DNA of 64,000 nucleotides from Labilibaculum sp. DW002 (GCF_029029525.1 NZ_JAKJSC010000001.1:372001-436000); one strand, 5' to 3'; positions 18,352 through 26,297 are shown, numbered from the stretch's first letter. The notes: generated from the sequence alone by a model not told the origin. Program-made: numbers and translations.

Positions 18352-18492
18352 CTAAATTTCCCAGAAAAGTGCTACAGCAGTTAAGCACAACCATTTGTTA
18401 TTTAATTCTACCACAAAATCCGCTCTTACGGTTTGATTGTTGTGTTCCCGATAACAGCGTCTTCGGAAGCCTAAGGAGTTGAAAAAATTCAT
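18352..18492 (-). CDS. Arg-rich leader peptide 4 (46 codons)
   Basis: Begins MNFFNSLGF, then RRR-CYR at codons 10-15 (CGA AGA CGC TGT TAT CGG) and another Arg at codon 23. It ends with TAG only 16 nt before the GNAT start. Unlike leaders 1-3 it has no strong terminator after it; a 5-bp GTGCT/AGCAC hairpin with TTTT lies near its 3' end. It may therefore control translation initiation or reinitiation at the GNAT gene rather than transcription. Annotated from the sequence, inferred to be translated. Confidence 0.65.
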   Translation of the reverse strand: MNFFNSLGFRRRCYREHNNQTVRADFVVELNNKWLCLTAVALFWEI

Positions 18493-18518
18493 TTTTTTTA
18501 TTTTTAATTAGTTGATAC

Positions 18519-18550
18519 AAAAAAAGCTTACCGTCCGAGAACAGTAAGCT
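18519..18550 (-). terminator. Attenuator terminator 3
   Basis: A 10-bp stem (18541-18550 with 18525-18534, one U-G pair) and a 6-nt loop, then seven T on minus. The leader 3 stop codon overlaps the first bases of the 5' arm, so a ribosome parked there would mask the stem. Confidence 0.85.
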
Positions 18551-18659
18551 ATATAGTAAATGATATTTCGATAATAGAAATAGCAAGCTCATCCGTCCCT
18601 CCTGGGTAACAGTTACTTCGCAAATGGCGTCGACTCTCTGTATGGATAATTTGTTTCAT
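18549..18659 (-). CDS. Arg-containing leader peptide 3 (36 codons)
   Basis: Begins MKQIIHTES, then RRHLR at codons 10-14 (CGA CGC CAT TTG CGA). The start shares KQII/VQII with leader 1. It has the fewest Arg codons of the four and the most degenerate layout, with the stop touching terminator 3. Part of the tandem attenuator in front of the arginine operon. Confidence 0.6.
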   Translation of the reverse strand: MKQIIHTESRRHLRSNCYPGGTDELAISIIEISFTI

Positions 18660-18681
18660 TTCTATTGCTAAAATTTTATTC

Positions 18682-18716
18682 AAAAAAAAGGCTTACCGAT
18701 AAAAACGGTAAGCCTT
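18682..18716 (-). terminator. Attenuator terminator 2
   Basis: A perfect 9-bp stem GGCTTACCG/CGGTAAGCC (18706-18714 and 18690-18698), extendable by two A-T pairs, 7-nt loop, then eight T on minus. It lies 15 nt after the leader 2 stop. The stem sequence resembles terminator 3, which suggests module duplication. Confidence 0.9.
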
Positions 18717-18731
18717 AAATATTGTTGTTAA

Positions 18732-18818
18732 TCATTGATTACACGACAATACGACATCAACCGCTTTTCCAATTGGAGAGCTAAATCTTCGTCGTCGTAT
18801 GTTGTGAAATAAAATCAT
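18732..18818 (-). CDS. Arg-rich leader peptide 2 (28 codons)
   Basis: Begins MILFHNI, then four consecutive Arg codons (CGA CGA CGA AGA) at codons 8-11, then FSSPIGKAV and ends TGA. The Arg cluster lies at 18786-18797, about 70 nt before terminator 2. Same spacing logic as leader 1. Confidence 0.75.
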   Translation of the reverse strand: MILFHNIRRRRFSSPIGKAVDVVLSCNQ

Positions 18819-18844
18819 TTGTTCTGAATTGTTAATTATTAATC

Positions 18845-18872
18845 AAAAAAAAGGCTTTCCGATATGGAAAGC
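18845..18872 (-). terminator. Attenuator terminator 1
   Basis: A 7-bp stem GCTTTCC/GGAAAGC, 5-nt loop, then C and eight T on minus. A competing pairing of 18889-18898 with 18868-18876 would use the same 5' arm and could serve as antiterminator. Confidence 0.9.
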
Positions 18873-18901
18873 TTGGAAAATAATGATACCAACGCTCCTC
18901 C

Positions 18902-18958
18902 TTATCGTTTTGATAAAGATCTATTGCGTCGTCGTCGAATTATTTGTACCATTTCCAT
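18902..18958 (-). CDS. Arg-rich leader peptide 1 (18 codons)
   Basis: Sequence MEMVQIIRRRRNRSLSKR and stop: six Arg among 18 residues, with four consecutive codons CGA CGA CGA CGC at 18926-18937. It starts about 16 nt after the predicted transcription start. By the established logic of leader-peptide attenuation (his, leu and trp operons), scarcity of Arg-tRNA would stall the ribosome on this run and free the downstream RNA to form an antiterminator; the terminator 1 stem would form otherwise. The link to arginine follows from the codons and from the operon it precedes. Confidence 0.8.
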   Translation of the reverse strand: MEMVQIIRRRRNRSLSKR

Positions 18959-18980
18959 GCTTATTCTGATTTGTTGATTA

Positions 18981-18988
18981 CAAAGATA
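18981..18988 (-). promoter_or_regulatory. -7 box of the arginine operon promoter
   Basis: Minus-strand TATCTTTG, a full match to TAnnTTTG, placing the start of transcription near 18974. The -33 region has no clear TTTG. All four leaders and three terminators lie downstream of it. Confidence 0.65.
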
Positions 18989-19298
18989 AATGCAAAAAAG
19001 GGAATAATCCTAATAAATCTATTATTATTTTCTCACCACTTAAATTTATAACCTTTGCGTAAAGATTTTTCTATTTAAATATAGAAATACCCCTAAATAT
19101 ATCACCAACAAACTAATAATAGCTATATTCTATAATTAAAAGGAATAAATAAAAGTTGTCCATAATTATAAATTACCTCCTACTTTAAACCCCTAAACCA
19201 TCTCAATTATAGTTTTTTAACAATTTAATTGAAGCCAAATGAATAACCATTTTAAGATTGTGCCGTAGAATGTCATTAGTATTTATAATTAAATTATC

Positions 19299-19571
19299 AT
19301 GGAGCTAAAAAAAATTGTTGGATTTGTGTTGTTGGGCTTAGCAGTAATTACTTTCTTCCTTTATCTTTCCTTACCTTTTCTTCTTTCTGGTTCTAGTAAA
19401 GTCATTTTATTTACAGCGTCAGTTTACATTTTAAACAAAGTATTTTTTTATTCATCTCTTTATATATTAGGAAAGCAATTTGTTTCTAAAGTAAGCAAGT
19501 ACTTACCAAATTGGATAGAAAAACCTCTATTGAAATTTTTAAAAGTTCAACCTATTACAGAAAACAAATAA
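19299..19571 (+). CDS. Small two-helix membrane protein (transporter-suffix-like)
   Basis: 90 residues. Two hydrophobic helices at about 5-30 and 35-58, the second ending YSSLYILGKQFVSK, then a basic tail. The LGKxF pattern after the second helix recalls the small 'transporter suffix domain' proteins, but I cannot confirm this. Monocistronic, transcribed away from the arginine leader. Function unknown. Confidence 0.6.
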   Translation: MELKKIVGFVLLGLAVITFFLYLSLPFLLSGSSKVILFTASVYILNKVFFYSSLYILGKQFVSKVSKYLPNWIEKPLLKFLKVQPITENK

Positions 19572-19680
19572 TTTTGACATCGTAACAATTACGATAAGAG
19601 TAAACATAATCAAATAAGAGCTGTTTTCATATTTCTTAATCAGATATAATTATCCTATTTTTATAAAGGCCTGAATATCA

Positions 19681-19735
19681 CGAAAACCTTTGCAATGATT
19701 TTTATCATGTTTTTTTCACATTACAAACGTTTTCG
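19681..19735. promoter_or_regulatory. 17-bp inverted repeat upstream of the gltB promoter
   Basis: Arms 19681-19697 and 19719-19735 are complementary at 15 of 17 positions, with a 21-nt T-rich spacer. It lies about 60 bp upstream of the likely gltB transcription start. It could be an operator or an upstream terminator hairpin. Confidence 0.5.
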
Positions 19736-19781
19736 ACACTCAACTTAACAATAATACTTGCAGGTCTGGTTTTTTTTCGTT

Positions 19782-19789
19782 TATATTTG
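19782..19789 (+). promoter_or_regulatory. -7 box (TATATTTG) for gltBD
   Basis: Full TAnnTTTG match, with a TTG at 19758-19760 as a possible -33 element. Gives a 5' leader of about 170 nt. Confidence 0.6.
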
Positions 19790-19967
19790 TAGCAACGGAT
19801 TAGACAAGCAAAAAAAATATCACCTCCATTTTCTGGGTGTTTCTTATGGGACAACGACAATCGGATTCTTTATTGTGTCGTTACAATTTATATAGAACTG
19901 GGGATTTCTATACATTTTTTATGTCCTTATTCAAAAGACAAAATCACTTCTGGCTTCGCACTAAAAA

Positions 19968-22900
19968 TTGCCTATGCGAAACCTTAGACCAAAACAACAG
20001 GGTCTTTACGACCCTGCGAACGAACATGACAATTGTGGAATTGGCTTTGTAGCCAACATTAAAGGAAAGAAATCTTTCGAGATTATTACTCGCGGACTGG
20101 AGGTTCTATGCAATATGGAGCACAGAGGAGCTCGTGGTGCTGATAATGTTAGTGGAGACGGAGCTGGTATTCTTATGCAATTGCCACATAATTTCTACAA
20201 GAAGATTGGAATTAAATTACCCTTACCTGGAAGATATGGTACCGGTTTAATTTTCTTACCAACAGACGAAACCGAAGAAAAATTCTGTATTGAAGTATTG
20301 ATTCAAATACTTGAAGAAGAAGGATTGGAATTTCTTCAATTACGTGACGTGCCTACTGACACTAGCGCAATTGGGGAAATTGCAAGAGAATCTGAACCTG
20401 TAATTAAGCAAATATTTGTTGGCGGTAATTACGAACAGGATGATTTGGAGAGAAGACTCTATTTGGCAAGAAAACAAGCTGAAAGCTATATTCGCGCAAC
20501 TAAAATGAAGGAAAAAGAGATGTTTTATCTCCCAAGTCTTTCTTCTAAAGTTCTTGTATACAAAGGAATGTTTGCCAGTGATCAATTGGGAAAATATTAC
20601 GGGGATTTGCAAGATTCTCGTATGGAAAGTGCCATTGCAATGGTTCACTCCCGTTTTAGTACAAATACTTTTCCTTCATGGGATTTGGCCCAACCGTTTC
20701 GAATTGTTGCTCACAATGGTGAAATCAATACGATTAAAGGAAACCGATTGTGGATGCAAGCTCGTGAATCTTTGCTAAAATCAGAGATGTATGGAGATGA
20801 TATCAAGAAATTATTCCCTGTTGTAGAGCCAAACAAAAGTGATTCTGCATCTTTCGATAATGTATTGGAATTTTTGTTCTTAACAGGAAGAAGTCTGCCA
20901 CATGCCTTAAGCATGATGGTACCAGAATCTTGGAATGAAAAAAATCCAATTCCAGACAGTTTAAAAGCATTTTATGAATACCACTCTACTTTTATGGAGC
21001 CATGGGATGGTCCTGCATCATTAGTTTTTTCTGATGGAAGATACATTGGTGGAACATTAGATAGAAATGGTCTTAGACCATCTCGTTATGTGATTACACA
21101 GGACGACATGATTGTAATGGGTTCTGAAGTAGGAATTCAACAATTTAAACCAGAGGAAATTAAAGAAAAAGGAAGACTCAAGCCAGGTAAATTACTTTTG
21201 GTAGACACTCAATTAGGAATTATCATTCCAGATCAAGAGGTAAAGTCTCAACTAACCTATCGTAATCCTTATCAAAATTGGCTGAAAGAGAACCGTTTGG
21301 ATTTGAAGGCTATTCCCGTTGAAAAACGTGTGCCCTCAGATATTGGGGATCATTTCGATACTTGCCAGAAAACTTTTAATTACTGTAAAGAAGACTTTGA
21401 AAGGGTTATTTTACCAATGGCAACAGGCGGACAAGAACCTGTTGGATCCATGGGAAATGATGCGCCAATACCTGTATTATCACCTAAGCCTCAATTGTTT
21501 TTTAACTATTTCAGACAATTGTTTGCTCAAGTAACGAATCCTCCTATTGACTCGATCAGAGAAAATTTAGTGATGGATTTAACCAATTATATAGGTGCTG
21601 TTCAAAAGAATTTATTGGATGAAACACCTCAACATTGCAAGCTGATTCGTTTTAAAAGTCCTTTGATTACAAATACTGATCTCGGCAAGATTAAAAAGTT
21701 AAAGCACGAAGAATTTAGACATACGTCTATTGATATGCTATTTACAGCATCTCAAAATGGACAGGGTTTAGAAAATTCATTGGATAATATCTGTGAATTA
21801 GCTGAAAAAGCTGTTGATGAACAGAAGAATTATATCATTTTGACGGATAGAAATGTATCTGAATCAATGGCTCCAATTCCAGTATTGTTAGCTGTTGCTG
21901 CTGTTCACCATCATTTAATTAAGAAAAGGAAAAGAATGCAAATTGGGCTTGTTGTAGAAACAGGAGAAGCCCGTGAAGTAAATCATTTTGCTTTGTTAAT
22001 TGCATATGGTGCTAGTGTTATCAATCCATACATGAGTTATGCTGTAATTGATAAATTAGTGAAGGATGGTCGAATTAGTTTAGAATACAAAACGGCTCGT
22101 AAAAACTACATAAAAGCTGTAGATAAAGGTCTATTAAAGGTAATGTCTAAAATGGGAATTTCTACCATTGGAAGTTATCTTGGAGCTCAGATTTACGAAA
22201 GCTTAGGAGTAAGTAAAGAGGTAATTGACAAGTATTTCACAGGTACAGTTTCAAGAATAGAAGGTATTGGTTTAAAAGAAATATCAGAGGAAGTTCTATG
22301 CCATCATACAAAGGCTTACTCGGAAGAAAATCCTTTTGACAATCAGGATCTTTTAAACAATAATGGAACCATTCATTACCGAAAAAATGGAGAACCACAT
22401 AGTTGGAATCCAGAATCAATTGGTTTATTGCAATGGGCCACAAGAACAAATAACTATGCCAAATTTAAAGAGTATAGCACTATTGTAAATAAAGAAACAG
22501 AGACACCTACATTCTTGAGAGGTTTCTTCAACTATAAGAAGAATCCAATTGACATTAGTGAAGTGGAACCTGTTGAAAATATCATGAAACGTTTTTGTAC
22601 AGGTGCCATGTCATATGGTTCTATTTCCAAAGAAGCTCATGAGGCTTTAGCTATTGCCATGAATAAGATTGGCGGACGAAGCAATACTGGTGAAGGTGGA
22701 GAAAGTGCTAAACGTTTTTACTCAAGCGCAAGAAGTTCAATTAAACAAATTGCTTCTGGTAGGTTTGGTGTAAACACAGAGTACTTGGTTAATGCTGATG
22801 AGCTACAAATAAAGGTTGCACAAGGAGCTAAACCAGGTGAAGGTGGTCAGTTACCAGGATTTAAGGTAGATAAAATTATCGCTAAGTTGAGAAACTCAAC

Positions 22901-24494
22901 TCCAGGTATTACATTGATATCTCCTCCTCCACATCATGATATCTATTCGATTGAAGATTTGGCTCAGCTGATTTACGATTTGAAAAATGTAAACCCTACA
23001 GCATGCGTTAGCGTAAAACTAGTATCTGAAAGTGGTGTTGGTACCGTAGCAGCTGGAGTAGCAAAAGCGAATGCAGATCTTATTGTAATTGCTGGTAGTG
23101 AAGGTGGCACGGGAGCAAGTCCGCTAAGTTCTATTAAGAACACAGGTTTGCCTGTGGAACTTGGATTGGCAGAAGCACAACAAACGCTAGTAATGAATGA
23201 TTTACGTGGCAGAATTAAATTACAAACCGATGGACAGCTAAAAACCGGTAAGGATATTGTTTCAATGGCCTTGTTAGGTGCTGAAGAATTTGGTTTCGCT
23301 ACGAGTGCGTTGGTTGTATTAGGTTGTGTGATGATGAGAAAGTGTCACTTAAACACTTGTCCTGTTGGTATCGCAACTCAGAATAAAGAGTTAAGAGAAA
23401 AATTCTTAGGTCGTTCTGAATGGCTAGTTAATTATTTCACATTCTTGGGAGAAGAGTGTAGAGAATTGATGGCTGAATTAGGAATTCGTAAGTTTGATGA
23501 CCTTGTTGGTCGCTCAGATTTATTGGAGAAGAAAGCAAATATAACCAACTGGAAAGCTAAAACAGTTTCGATTGATAACTTAATTCATCTTCCAAAGACT
23601 GATGGACATACTATTTGTGGAGCAAATGCTACAATTAAATCAATTGGAACGGTTTTGGACCATGATTTAATTAAGCAATCAGAAAAGGCTCTTCATGATG
23701 GAGAAAAAGTTTGGATTGATAAAAAAATTACAAATACAGATAGAACCACGGGTGCAATGTTATCGGGTAAGGTAGCACTTATGAAACCTAAACGTGTTCT
23801 TGAAGATGATACAATTCACTGTCGATTCAGAGGTTCTGCCGGTCAAAGTTTTGGAGCATTCCTAGAGAAGGGAATTACATTTCGCTTAGTAGGTGACTCT
23901 AATGATTACTTTGGTAAAGGTTTATCAGGCGGAAAAATAGTTGTTTACCCATCTACCAAGAGCAAATTTAAACCAGAAGAACAAATTGTTATTGGTAATA
24001 CTGCTCTTTATGGTGCAACTAGCGGGTCAGCCTATATTAGAGGTATGGCTGGAGAACGTTTTTGTGTTCGTAATTCAGGCGCAGTCGCAGTAGTTGAAGG
24101 TGTTGGTGACCACGGTTGTGAATACATGACAGGAGGTCGAGTTGTAATTTTAGGAGCAACTGGAAGAAACTTTGCTGCTGGTATGAGCGGAGGAATTGCC
24201 TACGTTCTAAATATGGAAGATCGATTGGATTATTTCTGTAATAAAAGTTTGGTATCTCTTGAACCTGTGGAGCATTTACAGGATGTTCATGAGCTACAAG
24301 GAATGATTCACGAACATTTGTTATTGACTCAAAGTAGTGTAGCCTCAAAAATACTAACTCATTGGGAAGAGTATCTGCCACATTTTGTGAAAGTAATTCC
24401 ATATGAGTACAAGAAAGTACTTGAGGAGAAAAAACTGAAGAAGATTCGTAAAAAGCTTAAGCAAGCACAATCTCAAACAGAAGTACACGAATAA
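19968..24494 (+). CDS. gltB: Glutamate synthase, large (alpha) subunit
   Basis: 1508 residues. Class II glutaminase domain with the catalytic Cys23 in HDNCGIGFVANIKG (N-terminal residues would be removed), a central domain, and the FMN-binding synthase domain with GGRSNTGEGGES (near residue 905). The 3Fe-4S motif is CVMMRKCHLNTCP and a C-terminal GXGXG beta-helix follows. It makes two glutamates from glutamine and 2-oxoglutarate with electrons from GltD. ATG at 19974 is an equally possible start. Followed after 90 bp by gltD. Glutamate produced here feeds the divergent arginine operon. Confidence 0.97.
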   Translation: MPMRNLRPKQQGLYDPANEHDNCGIGFVANIKGKKSFEIITRGLEVLCNMEHRGARGADNVSGDGAGILMQLPHNFYKKIGIKLPLPGRYGTGLIFLPTDETEEKFCIEVLIQILEEEGLEFLQLRDVPTDTSAIGEIARESEPVIKQIFVGGNYEQDDLERRLYLARKQAESYIRATKMKEKEMFYLPSLSSKVLVYKGMFASDQLGKYYGDLQDSRMESAIAMVHSRFSTNTFPSWDLAQPFRIVAHNGEINTIKGNRLWMQARESLLKSEMYGDDIKKLFPVVEPNKSDSASFDNVLEFLFLTGRSLPHALSMMVPESWNEKNPIPDSLKAFYEYHSTFMEPWDGPASLVFSDGRYIGGTLDRNGLRPSRYVITQDDMIVMGSEVGIQQFKPEEIKEKGRLKPGKLLLVDTQLGIIIPDQEVKSQLTYRNPYQNWLKENRLDLKAIPVEKRVPSDIGDHFDTCQKTFNYCKEDFERVILPMATGGQEPVGSMGNDAPIPVLSPKPQLFFNYFRQLFAQVTNPPIDSIRENLVMDLTNYIGAVQKNLLDETPQHCKLIRFKSPLITNTDLGKIKKLKHEEFRHTSIDMLFTASQNGQGLENSLDNICELAEKAVDEQKNYIILTDRNVSESMAPIPVLLAVAAVHHHLIKKRKRMQIGLVVETGEAREVNHFALLIAYGASVINPYMSYAVIDKLVKDGRISLEYKTARKNYIKAVDKGLLKVMSKMGISTIGSYLGAQIYESLGVSKEVIDKYFTGTVSRIEGIGLKEISEEVLCHHTKAYSEENPFDNQDLLNNNGTIHYRKNGEPHSWNPESIGLLQWATRTNNYAKFKEYSTIVNKETETPTFLRGFFNYKKNPIDISEVEPVENIMKRFCTGAMSYGSISKEAHEALAIAMNKIGGRSNTGEGGESAKRFYSSARSSIKQIASGRFGVNTEYLVNADELQIKVAQGAKPGEGGQLPGFKVDKIIAKLRNSTPGITLISPPPHHDIYSIEDLAQLIYDLKNVNPTACVSVKLVSESGVGTVAAGVAKANADLIVIAGSEGGTGASPLSSIKNTGLPVELGLAEAQQTLVMNDLRGRIKLQTDGQLKTGKDIVSMALLGAEEFGFATSALVVLGCVMMRKCHLNTCPVGIATQNKELREKFLGRSEWLVNYFTFLGEECRELMAELGIRKFDDLVGRSDLLEKKANITNWKAKTVSIDNLIHLPKTDGHTICGANATIKSIGTVLDHDLIKQSEKALHDGEKVWIDKKITNTDRTTGAMLSGKVALMKPKRVLEDDTIHCRFRGSAGQSFGAFLEKGITFRLVGDSNDYFGKGLSGGKIVVYPSTKSKFKPEEQIVIGNTALYGATSGSAYIRGMAGERFCVRNSGAVAVVEGVGDHGCEYMTGGRVVILGATGRNFAAGMSGGIAYVLNMEDRLDYFCNKSLVSLEPVEHLQDVHELQGMIHEHLLLTQSSVASKILTHWEEYLPHFVKVIPYEYKKVLEEKKLKKIRKKLKQAQSQTEVHE

Positions 24495-24584
24495 ATCGAC
24501 AAACTGTGAACAATTATCTGTTTGTAATACACAATCAATTGCAAACTGATAACTGTTGATAGACAACTGTAAATTGAAAAGATT

Positions 24585-26006
24585 ATGGGAAATCCGAAAG
24601 GTTTTTTAGAAATAAAAAGAAAAGAAGCCGGATATCGTCCGGTAAGAGATAGAGTTGGTGATTTTGGAGAAGTAGAACAGACTTTAAATTTAGAAGATAG
24701 AATCGATCAGGCTGCAAGATGCATGGACTGTGGTATTCCTTTCTGTCACTGGGCCTGTCCTACTGCCAGTAAAATTCCAGAATGGCAAGATGCCATTTAC
24801 AGAGAAAACTGGGAAGAAGCGAGTCAAATTTTACATTCGACAAATAGTTTTCCTGAATTTACCGGTCGTGTATGTCCTGCGCCTTGTGAAAAGTCATGCG
24901 TGCTTTCATTACACAATTCTCCCGTAACAATACGCGAAAACGAAGCGTCTGTTATCGAGAAAGCTTTTGAGTATGGATACATAAAGGCGAAGCCACCAAA
25001 AAAACGTACAGATAAAAAAATAGCAGTAATTGGCTCAGGACCTGCAGGTTTATCCGTTGCTGATCTTTTAAATAAAGCTGGTCATAATGTGACTGTTTAT
25101 GAAAAAGACGATGCTATTGGTGGACTATTGCGTTATGGTATTCCTGACTTTAAACTCGACAAAGGAGTTATTGATCGAAGACTAGAAATTTTTGTTGAAG
25201 AAGGAATTGAATTCAAAACAAGCCAAGATGTTGGTGGCGATGTGTCATTTAAGGAATTGGAAGCTGAATATGATGCTGTTTGTTTGGCAATTGGAGCAAT
25301 GAAACCTCGCGATTTAAACATTAAAGGTCGGGAATTAGAAGGTGTTCATTTTGCAATGGATTTTCTTAAACAACAAAATAAAGTCATTAGAGGAGACGAA
25401 TTCACAAAACAAGAAAGAATATCAGCTAAAGGCAAAAGTGTTGTTGTTATTGGAGGTGGTGACACTGGATCCGACTGTGTAGGAACTTCAATAAGACAGA
25501 AGGCAAAATCAGTTTTACAAATTGAATTGATGCCAAAGCCACCAGAAGAAAGAAAAGAAACAAATCCTTGGCCTTATTGGCCAGATACATTGAGAACTTC
25601 AAGTTCGCATTTAGAAGGTTGTGAAAGAAGATGGTCATTAAGCTCCAAACAACTAAGTGGTGACGATGGACATGTAAACAAACTTACCATTTGTCAAATT
25701 GAATGGACAAAAGATGATAACGGTAAATTTCAAATGAATGAAGTTCCTGGTTCTGAAGAAACGATTGATGCTGATTTAGTATTATTAGCAATGGGTTTCG
25801 TTCATCCTGTGCACGAAGGTCTTGTAAAAGAATTGGAGATTGAATTAGACGCTAGAGGCAATATCAAAACCGATACAAAAGGCCAAACTTCTAATTCAAA
25901 AATCTTTTGCTCTGGAGATGCAACTTCAGGTGCAAGCTTAGTAGTTCGCGCATTGGATCACGGGCGTAAAACTGCTCTAGCTATTCATCAATACTTAGGA
26001 GCATAA
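24585..26006 (+). CDS. gltD: Glutamate synthase, small (beta) subunit
   Basis: 473 residues. N-terminal 4Fe-4S cluster motifs CMDCGIPFCHWACP and GRVCPAPCEKSC, FAD loop VIGSGPAGLSVADLL (near 147), NADPH loop VIGGGDTGSDC (near 288), and a C-terminal FAD-binding GDATSGASLVVRAL. It passes electrons from NADPH to GltB. The 90-bp gap to gltB holds short TGATAACTGTTGA-like repeats but no terminator. Confidence 0.96.
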   Translation: MGNPKGFLEIKRKEAGYRPVRDRVGDFGEVEQTLNLEDRIDQAARCMDCGIPFCHWACPTASKIPEWQDAIYRENWEEASQILHSTNSFPEFTGRVCPAPCEKSCVLSLHNSPVTIRENEASVIEKAFEYGYIKAKPPKKRTDKKIAVIGSGPAGLSVADLLNKAGHNVTVYEKDDAIGGLLRYGIPDFKLDKGVIDRRLEIFVEEGIEFKTSQDVGGDVSFKELEAEYDAVCLAIGAMKPRDLNIKGRELEGVHFAMDFLKQQNKVIRGDEFTKQERISAKGKSVVVIGGGDTGSDCVGTSIRQKAKSVLQIELMPKPPEERKETNPWPYWPDTLRTSSSHLEGCERRWSLSSKQLSGDDGHVNKLTICQIEWTKDDNGKFQMNEVPGSEETIDADLVLLAMGFVHPVHEGLVKELEIELDARGNIKTDTKGQTSNSKIFCSGDATSGASLVVRALDHGRKTALAIHQYLGA

Positions 26007-26052
26007 CTAAAAAGCAATAAGGAAACACTAAACATAGGCAGTTAAGTGGTAG

Positions 26053-26099
26053 GAACCGATAGTTTAATCTCGACAAAGATAGCTATCGGTTCTTTTTTT
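26053..26099 (+). terminator. gltBD terminator
   Basis: Perfect 10-bp stem GAACCGATAG/CTATCGGTTC (26053-26062, 26083-26092), 20-nt loop, then seven T. 47 bp after the gltD stop. Confidence 0.9.
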
Positions 26100-26110
26100 A
26101 TTTAAAACAA

Positions 26111-26141
26111 ATAAGGAATGTTCATAATGAACATTCCTTAT
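26111..26141. terminator. Perfect 13-bp hairpin
   Basis: ATAAGGAATGTTC with its exact complement, 5-nt loop. No long T tract on plus. On minus it is followed by TTTGTTTT and could be a backup terminator for the curlin gene. Confidence 0.5.
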
Positions 26142-26170
26142 CTTGCTCTTAATAAAACCTAATTCACTTT

Positions 26171-26206
26171 CGTAATTTACAACCACACAAATTACGTTTT
26201 CCTTTT
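26171..26206 (+). terminator. Hairpin with T tract
   Basis: CGTAATTT/AAATTACG stem (26171-26178, 26189-26196), 10-nt loop, then TTTTCCTTTT on plus. Likely a secondary terminator for gltBD. Confidence 0.55.
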
Positions 26207-26223
26207 AGATCTTATCTGTATTG

Positions 26224-26254
26224 AAGTTGATTAAACCTTTAATAAAATCAACTT
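26224..26254. other. 9-bp hairpin AAGTTGATT/AATCAACTT
   Basis: Perfect stem with a 13-nt loop. It is one of five hairpins in the gltD-curlin interval. No T tract on either side. Confidence 0.45.
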
Positions 26255-26265
26255 ACAATTTAAAA

Positions 26266-26297
26266 TTAGCTGTCTCTAGAATTCTAAGGACAGCTAA
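26266..26297 (-). terminator. Terminator of the curlin-repeat gene
   Basis: TTAGCTGTC/GACAGCTAA 9-bp stem (26266-26274, 26289-26297), followed on minus by TTTTAAATT. It lies directly past the curlin stop codon. Confidence 0.65.

Larger units (their letters stand above)
18352..18990 (-). promoter_or_regulatory. Tandem arginine attenuator leader (four leader ORFs, three terminators)
   Basis: Composite regulatory region of the arginine operon. The order from the promoter is leader 1, terminator 1, leader 2, terminator 2, leader 3, terminator 3, leader 4, GNAT gene. Leader starts are spaced 140, 159 and 167 bp, which suggests repeated duplication of one attenuator module. Three terminators in series would multiply repression when arginine is plentiful. 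Confidence 0.85.
19572..19967. other. gltB upstream region, 396 bp
   Basis: Holds a 17-bp imperfect inverted repeat (19681-19697 / 19719-19735), a consensus -7 box at 19782, and a leader of about 170 nt with a small stem (19853-19859 with 19876-19882). No gene recognised. Confidence 0.6.

Noticed and set aside
18398-18592. A 64-codon minus-strand ORF across the arginine leader
   Set aside because: It reads straight through terminator 3 and its U tract in a different frame from leaders 3 and 4, has no Arg cluster near its start, and has a hydrophobic low-complexity composition caused by the T-rich DNA.
18860-18956. 7-bp complementarity between ATGGAAA at the leader 1 start and TTTCCAT in terminator 1 as the antiterminator
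   Set aside because: A ribosome stalled on the Arg codons would cover this segment, so it cannot form when antitermination is needed. The pairing 18889-18898 with 18868-18876 fits better.
19837-20052. 71-codon ORF in the gltB leader
   Set aside because: It overlaps the gltB start in another frame and has no homology or codon features of a gene.
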